From assembly GCA_028274885.1 (NCBI GenBank), contig JAQCMX010000204.1, positions 1 to 24,864 of the forward strand: DNA of 24,864 nucleotides, read 5' to 3'. The DNA comes from Haloarculaceae archaeon. Lineage in GTDB: Archaea > Halobacteriota > Halobacteria > Halobacteriales > Haloarculaceae. Positions 23,370 through 24,864 of this stretch are shown here, in pieces. Every line of letters starts with the position of its first letter. Position 1 is the first letter of the stretch. The translations under genes and the position numbers were made by a program. The notes below the pieces were generated by a model that was given only the letters and a program-made list of their open reading frames with translations, was not told where the DNA came from and searched no databases.

Positions 23370-23418
23370 GCCCGCAACGGGCGCTGGTGGGGCTGTCTCC
23401 CGATCTGTCGTTGCGGGC
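23370..23418 (-). terminator. Perfect 10-base-pair inverted repeat after the DCC gene
   Basis: GCCCGCAACG (23370-23379) pairs perfectly with CGTTGCGGGC (23409-23418) across 29 bases, beginning four bases past the DCC stop codon. A smaller GCCCG-CAA-CGGGC hairpin (23370-23382) competes with it. No T tract is evident, so a 3' RNA structure or processing signal is as likely as a terminator. Confidence 0.45.
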
Positions 23419-23422
23419 TCGG

Positions 23423-23911
23423 TTAGGCGAGCGACCGTTCCAGAAACCGTTCCCGCACGTGTGCCGGTGGGACGGGACACTCCTCTTTTTTTCCGAAGAT
23501 CCGGTAGCGGTAGTCGGCGACCACGTCGTATGCCCGGTCGCGAAGCCCCTTGGGGAGGTAGACGAGGGCGGATAAAAGCGGGACCGGCCCGTCGAGGTAC
23601 CGGCAGGCACGCAGAACAGCGGTCGATTTGGTGGAGGCCGTTCCGTCCTCGACGAAGACTATCGAGTCGAAGTAGTCAGCCCCGAGTCCGACCCGGTCCA
23701 GCAGTTCCTTCGCGACCGCCGACTGGAGCGGTGCAAGGAGGATACTGCCCGTCCCGTCGAGCCGAACGATGGCCCGGATCGTCCGATTACAGAGGTTGCA
23801 GACACCGTCGAACAGCAACACCGGCCGGTCGATCCCGTCGACGATCTCTGCCGGTGTGGCCTCGCTGTCTGTCACCGACCTCCGCCCAGGGATTCCGTCC
23901 CGCTCTGCCAT
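23423..23911 (-). CDS. DCC/DUF393-family thiol-disulfide oxidoreductase-like protein
   Basis: This 162-residue protein carries the DCC family motif FDGVCNLCN (34-42) with the vicinal pair C38 and C41, thioredoxin-like in predicted fold. Further conserved pieces are SIVFVEDG, STAVLRACRYLDGP and AYDVVADYRYRIFGKKEECPVP, all typical of DUF393/YuxK-like proteins. The length is slightly above the usual 130-140 residues because of an acidic N-terminal tail; GTG at 23875 (codon 13) is an alternative start. A TATA-like TTAAGTATG about 24 bases before the ATG at 23911 supports the longer form. The redox partner is unknown. It lies divergent from the ribosomal cluster. Confidence 0.87.
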   Translation of the reverse strand: MAERDGIPGRRSVTDSEATPAEIVDGIDRPVLLFDGVCNLCNRTIRAIVRLDGTGSILLAPLQSAVAKELLDRVGLGADYFDSIVFVEDGTASTKSTAVLRACRYLDGPVPLLSALVYLPKGLRDRAYDVVADYRYRIFGKKEECPVPPAHVRERFLERSLA

Positions 23912-23981
23912 ACAGACGGTAGGGGCCGCGCATACTTAACGAGGGCGCCAGTTGTGCCCCTGTCTTCCGGGTATCCGAGTA

Positions 23982-23994
23982 GGAAGATTCTTCC
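23982..23994 (+). promoter_or_regulatory. Dyad GGAAGA-T-TCTTCC upstream of rpl18a
   Basis: A perfect 6+1+6 palindrome lies 24-36 bases before the rpl18a ATG, where the TATA box would be expected, and no better TATA box is present. TCTTCCGG also occurs at 23963-23970. It may be a promoter element or a regulator site for the ribosomal/prefoldin/FtsY operon. Confidence 0.4.
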
Positions 23995-24017
23995 GGCTCG
24001 GTGACCCATCGATGTGT

Positions 24018-24191
24018 ATGAACGAGTATACGGTCACCGGGAGCTGGAAGGCCCGGGACGGCTGGCTGGCCTTCGAGAAGACAGTCGAGGCGGAAAACGA
24101 GGATGTCGCACGCGAGCACACCTACGCGGAGTTTGGCTCGAAACACGGGCTCAAGCGTCCACAGATCGAAATCGAGGAGGTGGCGGGATGA
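24018..24191 (+). CDS. rpl18a: 50S ribosomal protein L18Ae (LX)
   Basis: This 57-residue protein is the archaeal form of eukaryotic ribosomal protein L18a/eL20 (LX). The sequence MNEYTVTGSWKARDGWLAFE, then EAENEDVAREHTYAEFGSKH and GLKRPQIEIEEV, covers the whole single domain at the length usual for archaea. The ATG at 24018 is preferred; another ATG two codons upstream would add only Met-Cys. It overlaps pfdA by four bases (ATGA) and is first in the rpl18a-pfdA-ftsY cluster that is common in haloarchaea. Confidence 0.93.
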   Translation: MNEYTVTGSWKARDGWLAFEKTVEAENEDVAREHTYAEFGSKHGLKRPQIEIEEVAG

Positions 24192-24643
24192 GCCTCGGTG
24201 GCGGTGGTGGCGGCGGGCAGATGCAGGAGATCGCAGAACAGATCGAGACACTCGAGCAGCAACAACAGGCCCTCAAAGCCGAGATCGAAGCCCTCCGGCA
24301 GGAACAACAGGACATCGACGATGCCACCGAGGCGATCGAGGAACTCGAGAGTGGCTCGACGGTGCAGGTCCCCCTCGGCGGCGGCGCGTACGTCGGTGCC
24401 GAGATCGTCGACGTCGATGAAATAATCGTCGAACTCGGCGCCGACTACGCTGCCGAGCGCGGACAGGACGGAGCAATCGACTCGCTCGAATCCAAGCGCG
24501 ATACCCTCGACGACCGCATCGAGGAGCTGCAATCGGACATCGCCGAGATCGAGACCCAGACCGAACGCTTGGAGGAGGAGGCCCAGCAGATGCAAGCCCA
24601 GCAGATGCAGCAACTCCAGCAACAACAGCAACAAGACCAGTAG
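24188..24643 (+). CDS. pfdA: Prefoldin subunit alpha
   Basis: This 151-residue chaperone subunit forms the alpha2-beta4 prefoldin hexamer that carries unfolded proteins to the thermosome. It has a glycine-rich start, a first coiled coil (about 10-55, QIETLEQQQQALKAEIEAL), the beta-hairpin region with TVQVPLGGGAYVGAEIVD, a strand VDEIIVELGADYAAER, and a second coiled coil (about 95-150). The tail is rich in Gln (QAQQMQQLQQ then a Q run). The ATG at 24188 follows GAGGTG by a few bases, a usable ribosome-binding site, and overlaps the rpl18a stop. The open frame extends upstream but that part is out of frame with rpl18a and not conserved. Confidence 0.95.
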   Translation: MSLGGGGGGGQMQEIAEQIETLEQQQQALKAEIEALRQEQQDIDDATEAIEELESGSTVQVPLGGGAYVGAEIVDVDEIIVELGADYAAERGQDGAIDSLESKRDTLDDRIEELQSDIAEIETQTERLEEEAQQMQAQQMQQLQQQQQQDQ

Positions 24644-24647
24644 GTCC

Positions 24648-24864
24648 ATGTTCGACGGACTGAAGGACAAACTCACACGTTTTACAGAGGACGTTTCGGA
24701 GGACACGACTGTTGCAGACGCCGACGCTCCCGAGGATATCGAGGGTGAGTCGGCCCCCGAGCAAGATACCCCTCTGGAAAGCGAGACCGACGGCACTACC
24801 GTAGATGCCGGCCACGATCCCTCCCGCCAGGATGCCCAAGTCCAGAACCCCGAAAGCCCGGCTG
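24648..24864 (+). CDS. ftsY: Signal recognition particle receptor FtsY, N-terminal part (runs off the window)
   Basis: The first 72 residues are visible: MFDGLKDKLTRFTEDVSED, a short amphipathic helix typical of the membrane-docking start of FtsY, followed by a strongly acidic, low-complexity A domain. The GTPase NG domain lies beyond the window end, so the identification rests on this N-terminal pattern and on gene order: rpl18a, pfdA and ftsY are neighbours in many haloarchaea. The start is four bases after the pfdA stop. The acidic A domain is much more variable than the rest of the protein, so no further detail can be read. Confidence 0.86.
   Translation, partial: MFDGLKDKLTRFTEDVSEDTTVADADAPEDIEGESAPEQDTPLESETDGTTVDAGHDPSRQDAQVQNPESPA

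Overview
The window is chromosomal DNA from a halophilic archaeon (class Halobacteria). The proteins are strongly acidic, the genes are GC-rich, and several starts lie about 25-28 bases after an archaeal TATA box, so leaderless transcripts are likely. Most genes are typical of haloarchaeal chromosomes: a GyrA/GyrB next to a TopoVI A/B pair, a CDC48 unfoldase, and the L18Ae-prefoldin-FtsY cluster. I could not assign a genus. I found no tRNA, rRNA or CRISPR array.

Layout. 1-560: a decayed IS630-type transposase fragment running up to the promoter of a nucleoside salvage pair (cytidine deaminase, uridine phosphorylase; overlapping, plus strand). 1784-3626: an NDH-2-like flavin oxidoreductase and a winged-helix regulator, both minus strand. 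3627-4503: a gene-free, AT-richer stretch full of palindromes, including a MITE-like element and a second palindromic element next to the gyrA stop. 4504-14243: the topoisomerase block, with gyrB-gyrA on the minus strand and top6B-top6A divergent on the plus strand. Top6B carries a 500-residue intein inside its ATP-lid motif. 14272-16072: an MBL-fold hydrolase, a small hypothetical protein, a zinc-ribbon membrane protein and a PadR regulator. 16513-18272: a PHP-domain protein coupled to an asparagine-synthase-like protein (TAATG overlap). 18415-19079: a winged-helix regulator overlapping a three-helix membrane protein. 19192-19280: a second copy of the MITE-like element. 19564-22052: a small alpha-crystallin-like protein translationally coupled to CDC48. 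22239-23911: beta-RFAP synthase and a DCC thiol-oxidoreductase-family protein. 24018 to the end: rpl18a, pfdA and the start of ftsY.

How the genes work together. The central block sets DNA topology: gyrase adds negative supercoils and TopoVI removes crossings. The two operons share one 260-base control region with TATA boxes at both ends and a perfect tandem repeat between. The right end is protein biogenesis and quality control: ribosomal protein, chaperone, SRP receptor and CDC48 unfoldase.

Most of the window is ordinary core genome, and I do not see a clear new defence or biosynthetic system. The best leads are the Top6B intein with a non-standard penultimate residue and a damaged endonuclease motif; the small-heat-shock-like protein coupled to CDC48; the two related palindromic mobile elements; the PHP/AsnB-like pair; and the operator-like repeats upstream of the 3093-3626 regulator.
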